DNA from: Polytrichum commune
Lineage: Eukaryota > Streptophyta > Polytrichopsida > Polytrichales > Polytrichaceae
Length of the DNA stretch: 64,000 nt
Assembly (NCBI GenBank): GCA_950295325.1
Contig: OX485809.1
Location: forward strand, 11,470,001-11,534,000
Direction of reading: 5' to 3'
Made by a program: the position numbers and the translations under genes
Shown: positions 11,541-22,250 of the stretch, piece by piece
Layout: every line of letters starts with the position of its first letter
Numbering within the stretch: position 1 is the stretch's first letter
Notes under the pieces: generated by a model
Told to the model about the DNA's origin: nothing
The model's input: the letters and a program-made list of their open reading frames with translations, nothing else
The model's database searches: none

Positions 11541-12746
11541 CCGGAATACGCGGCGGTATATGCGGTGGATATACGTTGTACGTACATGAAGTGTGTAGTG
11601 TGGACGCATAGAAATGTGATATGCGCGCACTCCTACAAGTCTCTAGAGCAGTCTCTAGAGCATGCCGCAAAAAAGAGCTATGGTGTGGGGGGGAAGACCT
11701 TTAAGTACTGCTCTAGGGCGATTCAAAATCCCTTGGATGCTCTTTAAAAAGCGGATTCCCGCCGCCTACCTTAACCTAACAATATGTCATTCTATCCATG
11801 CGAAACATGTATGACGCTATGTATGGAACATGTATGGCATGCATGCAACATATTGAAAATATTAATATCGCTCGCACACCTTAGGTGTTACCAAGGCCTC
11901 AGGATAAAAACATAAATACTATAATAGTCAAATGTTATTGAAATATGATGATGCTTAACATTAAATAAATGATTTGCGACCAAGTTATGAAATCCAAGTT
12001 TTTGGGCAATTCATACCTATATGTTACCAAGGTCTAAGTGATATATATATACACACATACATACAATGAGGTAGGAGTGGGTCAAAATTAGTTATGGAGG
12101 TCCCTAAAATTGTATATATTATATGATTCACATCAAAACATGTCCAGAATATGCTCACTAAGTGTGTGGACACCAATAAAAAGTCGGATTAATTTGGAAT
12201 GGCTTGTAAGGTAGAGGAAGGATATGATATGAAACCATACCTAGGTATAATGTAGGTCTTAATTTAAGTGTAAACCTAGATGTGGAAAGATTGAATTAAT
12301 CCGGAATGTGTGGCAAGACTGAAATTAATTTGGAATGGTACATAAGGTAGAGTAAGCATATGAATTCAAAACATACCTAGGTCGAGTCACACTAATTGCA
12401 TGTTTTTGCATCCTACGAGAAGTAGGTGCATAACTAAAAGTATTCATTTAAAGTTGAGTCTTAAGACATGCATGTTAGAATAAGATTAAGTATGGACTGT
12501 GTGATCAAAATGCAATCAACATTATTAAGGTGAACGAGGAAGAATTCCAAACTTCACTTTTGACATAAACCAAAGTTGTATCTCAAATCCAATTTTGAAT
12601 CTTGAAATGACAATCGGCATGATTCTCAATAGTTGTTATTAACCGGATGAAGTAATATCCAATCCAACCAACATTGGTAGACCAGTTGGACATGCCCACA
12701 TACCACAACATGGCCACATATTTTGAATATTGGTAAGATTAAAAGA

Positions 12747-12784
12747 TTTAGGGATGTAGGGTTTAGGGTTTGGGGTTAGGGTTT
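12747..12784 (-). repeat. Degenerate TTTAGGG repeat
   Basis: About four imperfect TTTAGGG units lie inside the central segment of the 5.1-kb element. Confidence 0.7.
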
Positions 12785-13562
12785 GTGAAAGTTGTGCATG
12801 TCCGACAGTTAATACAATAGATTACACACACAAACGATATTGACTACTCAATAGCCCATATTGCACTCACTTAATTATGTAGAATGCACATTTTATACTT
12901 GCCAAATATCCGATCACATGGCTCAAATACACTTAGTTCAAGTTGAAGTTAAAGTTCAATGCACTATACAAATGTTAGTTCAAGTTGACACCTAATTATA
13001 TGAATTGATGACATGTTCGAAATTGAATTTCCCTCCACCTCTACTAAAATTAAGTTCACCCCCTCCCCTTAATCTCAAATTGTGTATTTTATGAAGCTAA
13101 TAATGATTAGAGGAACTAATGAACAACTTGAAAGATATTTCATTCTTGAAAACATTATATTTCAAAACACCATATGAGCATCCTTGTGGTTGGATTCTTC
13201 ATCAAATTTCTACTAAATGATGTGCATTGTTCACTACAAATTTATACTCCCTATGTACCTAATGTTTACAAAAGAACCAAATGTATAGGGACTAATAGAA
13301 TGGGGAGAAAAAATTCATTTGTATTTATACTAAGCTATTCAAATCAATATGATAAACACCTATACTACATATACATAATACAAAACATGAATTAAGCATG
13401 CCTTCATTTACTTACAAATTCTACTTTTATTTTCATGCAAGAGAGTCATCGAACGTTCTTCCATCCTAACAAGTATGGACAAGGTAGTCATATGACTGCC
13501 TCCATAATATGACAACAAGTCATGTATCGTAACTTGGATGAAACTAACACATTTCAATGGTA

Positions 13563-13655
13563 CCAAATTCCCTCCCCACCCCTATCCCATCCCATCCCAA
13601 CCCATCCCATCCCATCCCATCCCATCCCATCCCCTCCCCACACCCCATCCCAGCA
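13563..13655 (+). repeat. (CCCAT)n microsatellite
   Basis: This is a mostly pure pentanucleotide CCCAT tract with a few variants. It explains the proline-, serine- and histidine-rich shadow frame at 13522-13863. Confidence 0.9.
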
Positions 13656-14499
13656 CATCCCAACCCTTCCAACGTGGAGGAGGCCACGTAGCAACGATAG
13701 GGAAACCCTAGCGGCGTTGGCTACCTCCCCGCACCCCTTCTTCTCCTTTCATTGTCATTTGGAGCATAGAAAGGAGAAGCGGAACGCTGAGCACATGCGG
13801 AGCGGAGCTCTTGTCATTTCTTTACTCATATCTTTTCTTTGTTTTGTTGGTGCGCGTGTTTGAGAGTCGCAGATTTCTTTTGAGAGTTGCAAGTTTGCTA
13901 GTAGAGAGCTTGAGAGCTACAAACTTGAAAGTTGCATACACATAAGAGTTGTTGCAAGGGTTTGTATGTAACGTGCGAGGGCTTAAGAGTGTGAGGGAGG
14001 AATGACTAATGTGAGGGTGCAGTAGATTGAATTTACAATTTTGAGGTTTTCGAAGTTTTTCACTAAATGAGGAAGCACAAGTTTTGGATGTATACCAATT
14101 CAACGTGCATAGTGTAATCCCCCTGAACTCACTTCCTTCACATTTTGAAATTTTTTTCATTGTTGAATTCCATGTGTTTTTTTCCATGTATGTTGAGCTT
14201 TGGCATGTTTTGTTTGCAAGCTTCCCCATATTTTTCGATTTAGTGTTCTCTCACAACCTGAAACTCAATTATGTTTTCATTCGGTTGTTTCAATTTTTAT
14301 CGTTCTCAAGTTTTATCTTCACTTGCAGTATGCAAAGGCACCAATTCAAGATTGATAGGTATCAATCACAAACCAAAAGTGGCAAGATGCAATGGACAAA
14401 TTACTGATACATATCAACCACTCCATTATAGACCAATGCATATTTATATTTGTTTATATATGAATATAAAAACATATGTACATGCGTAAATACCGGAGC

Positions 14500-15290
14500 A
14501 TGTTTACGAACGGGCGTTCGTAAACTTTAGCGCAACAACCAAGTGCTGCACAGTTACGAACGTGCGTTCGTAAACATCGGCGCACGTTTACGAACGGGCG
14601 TTCGTAAATCTCGGCCCACATTTACGAACGTGCGTTCGTAAACTTCTTCGCAGCAACCAAGTGCTGCATAGTTACGAACGTGCGTTCGTAAATGTCGGTG
14701 CACATTTACGAACGGGCGTTCGTAAACCTCGGCCCACATTTACGAACGGGCGTTCGTAAATCTCCGCCACATTTACGAACGAGCGTTCGTAAACCTCGGC
14801 CCACATTTTCGTAAAATTCTGCGCAGCAACCGAGTGCTGCATAGTTAGTAAATGTGCGCCGACTTTTACGAACGGGCGTTCGTAAACCTCGGCCCACATT
14901 TACGAACGGGCGTTCGTAAATCTCCGCCACATTTACGAACGAGCGTTCGTAAACCTCGGCCCACATTTTCATAAAATTCTGCGCAGCAACCAAGTGCTGC
15001 ATAGTTAGTAATTGTGCGCCGACTTTTACGAACGGGCGTTCGTAAACGTCGGCCCACATTTTCGTAAACTTCTGCTCATCAACCAAGTGTTGCACTGTTA
15101 CGAATGTGCGTTCGTAAACCTCGACGAGTATTTACAAATGCGCGTTTGTAAACCTTGGCCAACAACAAAGGTTGCATATTTACGAACATGCAATTGTGAT
15201 CTTCGGCGTAATAACCAAGGGCTGCATGTTTACGAATGCACACTCATAAACCTTGGCTACATACAATGAAAATGTGCACCACCCCCCTGC
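14500..15290. repeat. Right palindrome array (about 14 copies)
   Basis: This is the mirror image of the left array, with copies of ACGAACG-NN-CGTTCGT separated by AAACCTCGGCCCACATTT and by the GCAGCAACCAAGTGCTGC spacer. A segment of about 150 bp is duplicated within it (about 14706-14850 and 14899-15000). Copies decay towards the right end (for example ACAAATGCGCGTTTGT at about 15133). Confidence 0.92.
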
Positions 15291-15708
15291 TACAATAATC
15301 AATAGGGAATAGGAGTACGTATATATGAAAGCCCATTGTTAATGGGTGTTTGCAGTCCTTCCTTGCTACATTAACTCTTTTGTTGCTAGTCATTTCCAAG
15401 CCTTGCAAAAACACCTCCCAACCTAGTGCATCTCTAGAAAAAACCTTTGACGTATGATCGCCTTAAACTTATGTTTAAGGCTAAAAAATATGTCTTGGAC
15501 ACTACCTACGAGCTCACGTTTTTGGTCTGAATGGCCAACTTTTAGATGTTGTTTCCATAATATAAGCTTAGAGCTGGCATCTCTAATCTTCTACAACCTA
15601 TAGTGGAGTTTTCGGGTCCTTATGACTAGCTAACGTTTTTGGTCAAAGGTGGTTTTCGCAAACCGAATTGAGATCCAACGTTTCTAAGCTTCAACCAACC
15701 TATGGTAC

Positions 15709-16740
15709 ATTTTTCAAGTCATTCTAACTACTTGCTCTAGACGTCTCCTATGAGTGTCACATTCGCGCATACCCACCCTTTCTACTTTCTAATGCATTCT
15801 TTGTTCCTACATGACAAGTTGTCCAATGCACATTTTCAATAACGACTTCAACACCTTTGTCTTGCCAACACTAAGGACTATGTTATCTTAGAAGGAGAGC
15901 AGTAATAGGAGAATGCCAACAATGAATCTACTCTTCAAATCCCTCTTTCAACACTTTGTTGCTTGTTTTCCAAGACTGTTGTCCGTCTGGACTGCCTCAC
16001 ATTTCTAGGTCTAAACTTACAAGCATACACACCTTCTCTAAGAGTCTAAGCTATCTTCACATATGTGTACTAAGAGAGCCAAAAGGTTCTAGGACAATCT
16101 TTATATACCTCAAAACAACTACCTACTAGGTGGGTCAACTTGGTAGGTTCCCACCCTGTCAAAACACTGCAACTACCTGTCCTCACGCGTTTTTGCCCTT
16201 TGTCCAGTACATGACCAACTGGCACACTGAGGTCATAAAAAATGATCAACTAGTCAAAGAAATGCAATGCTATTTAATAACTTTGGACCAACAAGTCATT
16301 ATCTGACCAACTAAATTATTAACACCAAATAATTACTACTACTGAATAAATTGCTCAGTAGTAAAACAGTAAAAACCAATTAGTGGACGTTTTAACAACT
16401 AATTGCATTAGGGACAAATTTGACGTCAACTAGTAAACTAGCATTCTTTTGCCCTTTCGACAATTCGCGACCAACTAGTCAGTTTTTGATGGGTTGGTTT
16501 ACTATGAACATTTTATGTTCTTAAAACACGGTGCTAACTTCTACCTTAACTTCTATCTTATCTATGTTTGTGCAAATAAATGAAACCACTATACATATTT
16601 GCAAACACACATTCGTAAAAATAAGTAATGTTGATTTATAGATTACACATTACACTGATTTACGAACGGTTGTTCGTAAATATGCTACCAAAATCTACTT
16701 TAACAATTGAGTGTGGATATACTTTATATTGTGCATAAAG
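15709..16740. other. Unannotated spacer with stray palindromes
   Basis: No gene is recognised. Two more palindrome relics lie at about 16600-16680 (CACACATTCGTAAA and TTTACGAACGGTTGTTCG). The motif family therefore extends about 1 kb beyond the inverted-repeat arm. Confidence 0.4.
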
Positions 16741-16741
16741 T

Positions 16742-17050
16742 ATGGTCTTGGAGAACACGGTGCCCATTTTCAAGTTCCTCATCTGTGATCTCCCAAGCCC
16801 TTGCCTCGTTCTCGGCCAAGAAGTATGCGATGAGCTAATTGACGAGAATGGTGTGCCAATGCCCAAGTTTGGTGGTCGAGGCGGAGGGCAACATTTCCTC
16901 AAGGTCTTGAGGTCCAGGTTGTGGCTAGAAGTCCCCCTATTGGAGGGAGTCCCCCACGGGAGCTGGCACATATTGAAGAACGACACATATTCGAGGCCAG
17001 TCAACAAACTTGGCTATAGTTGCAGGCCGGAGATTTTCAAAGCTATATAG
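16742..17050 (+). pseudogene. HAD/FCP1-like phosphatase gene fragment (copy 1)
   Basis: The 102-codon frame has SPCLVLGQEVCDELIDENG and FLKVLRSRLW, matching PPCLVLGQESCKVLYTPNG and YLKVLKPIMW of the fuller copy at 27160-28870. Its end, LGYSCRPEIFKAI*, matches LGYNRGAEIF in that copy's 3' region. The catalytic LDLNG and VDDS motifs are missing, so this is an internally deleted relic. The two copies' 3' flanks also share short stretches (for example CTATATAGGCCAT and AGTCTCAAAAT). Whether the parent gene belongs to the host or to a mobile element is unknown. Confidence 0.65.
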
Positions 17051-17099
17051 GCCATTGGAGCATTACAGAGAGAAGCCACCGTAAAAGATAAGGACATGG

Positions 17100-17520
17100 C
17101 CGCGAGAAAAAATATAGTGGGACGTACTAGTGGGACTATAAACGCCTACAGACTCCCTAAATGTGTGTAGGGGTAGAGCATAGTGCTTGGTTATCCATTC
17201 TATTTGAAGGTCTTCAAGACATTAATGGTATTTCCATTATGTTTGTATTTCAAACCCGTTGAATAGATTCAATTTCCAATCATTCTCCACATCTTCCTTT
17301 CCATTAGCAACAATTTGTCATTTTATACACATATGTTTTCATGTATGGTTCATTTTTTTGTTCACTTTGATGCATTTATGTTGATGATTATATCCAATGT
17401 TATACGTATGGTATTTTAATGTTGTTAACATTGGCTCAAATTTGAAAATCACGTCCTTGAATAGTCTCAAAATCATCAAAAAGTCTCCGATTACCGAATA
17501 TAGTGTTTCATATGTCCACT
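17100..17520 (+). repeat. Dispersed 3'-flank repeat of the HAD-like copies
   Basis: AGTCTCAAAAT, AAAAAGTCTCC and CGAATATAGTGTTTCATATG at 17464-17514 recur at about 29130-29185. A related version lies at 41720-41765 inside the CACTA element. It is non-coding. It suggests that the HAD fragment and its flank moved as a unit. Confidence 0.5.
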
Positions 17521-17830
17521 ATAACAAATATCATGACACTCAAAGAGTATATCTTTACAAAGGGAACTCACATCGGGTACCACAATTGCATCTTAGCACC
17601 ACCAAATGATATCCTTGAGGACCAATTTTGCTAAATTAACCGGGTCTTTAAACCACGGGTCTAAAGCATACCCTGCAATGATCTCATTAAAGAATTCATT
17701 GTCGAACCCAAGAGGATTTTTTCTAGTGTTGGTCATCTCCATGGGAGCATTCTTCCCAATGTCGGCCACCACTGGTTCAAAGCTACGACTTGAAGCGTTT
17801 TTTGTCAGTAAGGCTAGTATGACTCATTTT

Positions 17831-18470
17831 TCATCTAATGGGTTCATGCTTAATGGATCGGCGACATTGTTTCTCCCAAGACGATACTCCCATCGATAAT
17901 GAAAAGTTTGTTCCAAATACTCTAACCAAGCCTGACGCCTTGACAAATTTTGTTATGATTTTAGAGAGGTTAATGGATTGTGATCTGTAATCACTACACA
18001 TTCTGTACCTTCTAAATAACAACACCATATTCATAAGGCATGCACAATGGCTGTTAATTCTTGTTCACTTGTGGTATAATTTCTTTCGGCATGTATAAGC
18101 TTGCGGCTTTCAAACGCAATTGGCCTATCTTTTTGTAAAAGAATTGCGCTTATACCCAACAAGGAAGCATCACATATGACTTCAAATCTTTCACCAAATA
18201 TTAGTAAACTCAAAACAGGCGCATGAGTTAACACATATTTAACCCCTTCAAAAGACTCTTCACATTGATCAGTCCAAATGTACTTCACATCTTTTCTTAT
18301 CAAATGAGTCAAAGGAGCAACTAAGGTTGAATAACCTTGAATAAATCGACGGAAATAATTACTAAGACCCAATAATGAACGCAATTGACTTATATCTTTG
18401 GGCCTTGCTCATTTAGTCACTGTATCAATCTTTCAAGGGTAGACCTTAATTCCATCCTTACCCACCACAT
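17831..18470 (-). pseudogene. Gypsy RNase H region
   Basis: Frames read LLGLSNYFRRFI, FEVICDASLLGISAILLQ (first catalytic Asp region), IAFESRKLIHAERNYTTSEQ, then after a frameshift WCCYLEGTECVVITDHNPL and RRQAWLEYLEQ, the usual RNase H order. It is broken at 18034 and elsewhere. Confidence 0.85.
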
Positions 18471-18479
18471 GGCCAAGGT

Positions 18480-19140
18480 ATTCTACACTCATTCTTTGCA
18501 AAGTGAGACTTAAGTCAACTTAGCATATAATTTGTTCTCGCGTAGTATATCGAATACTTTGCATAAATGTTCAAGGTGTTCTTGTTCTGTCTTTGAAACA
18601 CCAAAATATCATCAAGATATACCAAAACAAATTTTCCCAAGTGGTTTTGAAAATTTCTTTTCATCACCCCTTGAAAAAATACAGGTGCATTGGTCAATCC
18701 AAAATTCAAAACTTTGAATTAATAATGGCCAAAAGATACTCTAAATGCAATCTTAAGTACATCATCTTTTAAAATTCAAATTTGATGATAACCCTGAGCC
18801 AAATCTAATAAACTAAACACACAAGATCTGGCCAATTGATCGAATAGATCATCAATTCTTGGCAAAGAATATCAATTCTTTATAGTTAGTTTATTCAAAG
18901 CTCTATAATCTATCACCATTTTTAATCTATCATTTTTCTTCTTAACAAATAAGATTAGTGATCCATAAGGTAAAAAACTTGGTTCTATCCATCCTTTGTA
19001 GATATACTCTATAATTTGCTTTTTGGCTTCTTCAATCTCTAAAGGACTGAATCTATAAATAAGTCAAAAAGGTGGTTCATGACCTTCTTCTAATGGTATA
19101 GTTTGGGCCATCTTTCTCTTTGGTGGAAGCCGTGCAGGTA
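18480..19140 (-). pseudogene. Gypsy reverse transcriptase region
   Basis: [18 protein letters not shown] and [12 protein letters not shown] contain the YLDD catalytic motif. Further upstream on the minus strand (18780-19090), fragments correspond to the template and finger regions, including the equivalent of the CxDYRxLN segment, but with stops. Confidence 0.85.
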
Positions 19141-19243
19141 TGGGTTTAAATATATTTTCATATTCCTTCACCAAAGACCCTACAAGGTTATTTTCCAACC
19201 TTGAAGATGGTTCTTTATTCTGTACATTTTTCAAATGTATGAC

Positions 19244-19637
19244 TTAAGGTGTACCACCTTTTTTTACCACTTTCTTGAATTGTAAAGTTGATAATATGTT
19301 GCCTTGAGGCAAGGACTTCTTCTTGCTTGTTATCACACTTTGAATTGTAATTTCTTTATTGCCCTTATGCACTGTACAAGCTTTAGAATCATACTCAATG
19401 TGGGCTATGTGCTTATTCAACCAATCATCTCCCAAAATCAAGTCAAAGCCATCACTTAATTTGATAATCAAACAAGAGACTTGAGATTGGTATTGTTGAA
19501 TTTTCACATGCACATTGACGGTCCACTCCATTTCAACTTCCAATCCATTTTCCAATACCACTTTACCATTATTTTCTTTCACATGCAAACCAATACGTTT
19601 GACATATGATGAACTCAAATAACAATGACTAGCAGCG
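19244..19637 (-). pseudogene. Gypsy aspartic protease, distal part
   Basis: It begins at NAASHCYLSSSYVKRIGLHV and ends near LILGDDWLNKH, the usual protease landmarks. The first half of the active site (GHILVDTA) lies beyond the insertion at about 20950-20985; together they match the D-T/S-G/A-A-S-H pattern of retroelement proteases. A longer apparent frame (to 19792) runs into the inserted element and is not a real protein. Confidence 0.75.
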
Positions 19638-20947
19638 TTGTCGCGCACCTCTCCATGAGGAGTGCCCACAACACCATGGGAACAAGGGGGACCCCGGAGT
19701 GACACCCTGGACTTGTGGCACCATTGGTGAGAGGGCCCAAGTACTCTTAGTGTGGGTGAGGGCCCTGGGCGTTCAGAACGCCTCTCACCCATGGAGACTA
19801 AGAGTCATGAGGCTAAGGCCATGAGTTGTGAATAGCTTATGGCGGCGGAATTCTAGAATGCTAAGGAATACCTCAATCGGAGGTGCGAGCTAGGAGATAT
19901 GGCAATTTGAGTGGGGCGCTGTCCTGGGATGGCACCCTGGGACAGCAGTGACCTGGGAGTGGTGCCCGGGACTGCCAAGGTTTGAAGAGTCATAACTTCC
20001 TCAATACTTGCCTGAATGGGGCAAGTGAGGGATCCATCGGCATCTACACAAAGAGTAGATGACAATAGAGTGGTTGGTTAATAACATCAGACATCATATG
20101 TAGAAGTTATGGTGGTCTGAAGCTGCTGGGGGGGGGGGGGGTTCTAGCCCCATCGGCTAAGCGAAAATGTCCACTTGGCCCCAACCCTTGTAGAGAGACA
20201 AAAGGATACTTGACGGCCCTAACATTACCCAACCCAATACTCTCAACTCCGGCGCGGAGTTCGATGCGGCTCCGATGCGGCTCTGGGGAGGTTCAGATGC
20301 CAGCTCCGGTGGGTCCATTTTTCTGGCCCTCCCCGTTTTGGCCCCTTGATGACTTTTTTTGGTTTTTTTTTTGCTAAATTTGGGTTCTACGGCCCCAAAT
20401 TACTCTAGGAGGCCCCTTATGAGATCCAGTAAGGCCCCACCCAATCAAAAAAATAGGGGGCAATTTTTGCCCCAACCCACCCGAACCCACCGGAGCTAGC
20501 ATCCGAACCTCCCCGGAGCCGCATCGAACTCCGCGCCGGAGTTAAGAGTATTGGGTTGGGTAATGTTATCTACTTGACAGTGGGGTAGGGGCCCCGCCCA
20601 AAGTCTTAGAGGCTTATATGGGTGAGGCGGCTTAGCCGACCGAGCCCCCCGGAGCATACTTGGCAATGTGCTCTGGGTAGTTGTAGTGTTGTTTTGGCAG
20701 CACAATGATCAACTCAAGAGTGGACTTCCATGGATGGAAGTCCACTTTAGCCATTGGCTACTTACTAAGGAAAAAGTCCCGAATGCATGAGTAGGAGGGT
20801 TTGGTGACCAAGCCATGAGCTTGGAGGTCCGCGGTTTTGGGAGCTAACCATGCATGTGCGTGGGATGTGCAGGTTAGCGCTCGTGGCACTTGCTAGGTTG
20901 GAAAGCGGTCAAGCTAAGTTAAGGAAGACTAGCAAGGGTTGCGACAA
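19638..20947. mobile_element. 1.3-kb insertion, TTGTCGC...GCGACAA ends (solo-LTR-like)
   Basis: The ends are short inverted repeats TTGTCGC/GCGACAA flanked by GCG on both sides (19635-19637 and 20948-20950). Removal restores the gypsy protease frame. Reading the ends as TGTCGC...GCGACA with an imperfect 4-5-bp AGCG(T/G) duplication would make it a solo LTR. Both readings fit. It is GC-richer than its host and holds no gene. A MITE is nested at 20222-20566. Confidence 0.75.
20222..20566. mobile_element. 345-bp MITE nested in the 1.3-kb insertion
   Basis: Terminal inverted repeats of about 50 bases start ACATTACCCAACCCAATACT and continue through CTCCGGCGCGGAGTTCGATG; the right copy is almost exact. 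TA flanks both ends, compatible with a TA duplication. A wider weak inverted pair (CGGCTAAGC near 20155, GCTTAGCCG near 20629) surrounds it. There is no coding sequence. Confidence 0.85.
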
Positions 20948-21199
20948 GCGGTATCTACTAAGATATGTCCATCTATTCCAGAGACTTTCCCTAAAAATTG
21001 CATTGTTAGACCATTAGTCGAAATAGAATTCAATAGTCTAAGTTGAGGTGGATCATAATACACTTGCAATATGATTTTTTTTGTTTATCCAAAAGCATCT
21101 ACATATCTGTGTTTACACTCATGTAATAATTGAAATCTTGACAATAATCTATTGTGGCCTTGACCCTTTTTCTTTTCCACTAAAATGTAAGCACTAATT

Positions 21200-22250
21200 T
21201 CAAAGAATTTTTTTGCTTTTATCTTTTACATAAGCACTCATATACTTGTCTAGGTTTTTAGATAATAAATCAATAAGTAAACAATGACCAAAAGCCTTCG
21301 AATCTGCATTAAAAAATGTATCTAGTGGGCTTTGGAGATAAGAAAATTGGCTTACTTCATTCATATTAAAGTTCAAAGAATCAAGTACAAAATCAAATGA
21401 TTTGCCTATCTTAGCCTCTAAGATTTGAACGAGATAATCCAAAAATTCTAATCTTGATCCCTTTCTGCCTCAACAGATTGCCCACAATCTTTTTGCTGAG
21501 TTTCTAAAAATTCTTTTCAGCTTTGTCACTAGTGGAATTAGACTTCTTAGGGAAAGTATTAGCCCTATGGCCCTTTTCTTCACAAAAGTAGCATTTTTCC
21601 TGTTTCTTCAAGGCTACAACTCTTTTGTAGTCAATCTCTCTACCATTAGTGAACTTCATAATAGATTTCTTTTGATTCTTGACTAAACCACCTACTCCTA
21701 TAGAAGGAGTTTTTTTCTCACCGTTCTTAGTAGATGCAATCCCCAACCCAGACTTAACTTGTTACATATTAGAATCTACAGAAACCGCATAGGTACTAGC
21801 CTCTGAAAATCCTCCCCAGATTGAGCATCATTTAATGAGTCCACCGCTACCTTTAATCTTATTTCTGGCTTCAATCCATCAATAAAACGGTGAATCTTAT
21901 CACCAACACTCATGGGTTAAGTAACAATTTCTGCACATAAGTTTTGAAACTGATTGGCATAACTTTCAACCGACGAGTGTTGAGATAACTTACCAAGTTT
22001 GGTACAGGCAACCTACGCAGGATTCACATTCTCATAGGTTTTTGTAAACGCCTCTTTGAAATGCACCCACTCCTTAGGATTTTTGCCCTCTCTCTAAATT
22101 TTCATCGTATTTTGCCAATTTTGTGCAACTCTAACCTCAAGATAAGTTTGTGCGATATCTACCCAAAAGTCAGGATAGGTGTTACCAGCATGTAGGTAGT
22201 TCCCTATCACACCCAACCAAGCCTGAATGCGAACCTCGGGGGGGGCAGTG
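21200..22250 (-). pseudogene. Gypsy gag relic
   Basis: The minus-strand reading gives VRIQAWLGVIGNYLHAGN, WVHFKEAFTKTYENVNP, GKLSQHSSVESYANQFQNLC and GDKIHRFIDGLKPEIRLKVA, typical of a retrotransposon gag domain. It is followed by the zinc knuckle KCYFCEEKGHRANTFPKK, in which the last Cys has become Phe. Three or more stops interrupt it. Confidence 0.85.

Larger units (their letters stand above)
10586..15708. mobile_element. 5.1-kb inverted-repeat element with palindromic subterminal arrays
   Basis: A non-palindromic arm at 10586-10985 reappears inverted at 15315-15708 (about 390-400 bp, roughly 90% identical by eye), beginning GTACCATAGGTTGG on both outer edges. Inside each arm lies an array of the palindrome ACGAACGNNCGTTCGT, usually extended by TTT/AAA: about 12 copies at 11020-11540 and about 14 at 14500-15145. 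The centre (11550-14490) has no recognised gene. ATTT follows both outer edges and may be a 4-bp target duplication, but this is weak. It resembles a foldback or long-TIR, non-autonomous DNA transposon. No known family was matched. Confidence 0.7.
17530..22250 (-). mobile_element. Decayed Ty3/gypsy element: gag-PR-RT-RNase H
   Basis: On the minus strand the order is gag (22250-21500), pre-protease and protease (21060-20950, then 19640-19240), RT (about 19140-18480), RNase H (18470-17830) and the linker towards integrase (to about 17530). Integrase and both LTRs were not found. Stops and frameshifts occur in every domain. A 1.3-kb insertion (19638-20947) separates the two halves of the protease active site. 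Domain order and motifs place it with gypsy rather than copia elements. Confidence 0.85.

Noticed and set aside
13522-13863. 113-codon frame rich in Pro, Ser and His
   Set aside because: It is driven by the CCCAT microsatellite and has no homologous motif.
11449-15095. Many overlapping frames encoding VYERPFVNV / LRTPVRK type peptides
   Set aside because: They are translations of the ACGAACGNNCGTTCGT arrays in several frames and on both strands; the apparent protein repeat is a by-product of the DNA repeat.
9480-15290. CRISPR-like array
   Set aside because: The repeats are palindromic, variable in spacing, inverted between two arrays and sit in plant DNA; there are no cas genes and spacers are themselves repeated.
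19244-19792. A single 182-residue protease protein
   Set aside because: Residues before NAASHCYL come from the inserted 1.3-kb element, as shown by the restored frame and the GCG duplication.
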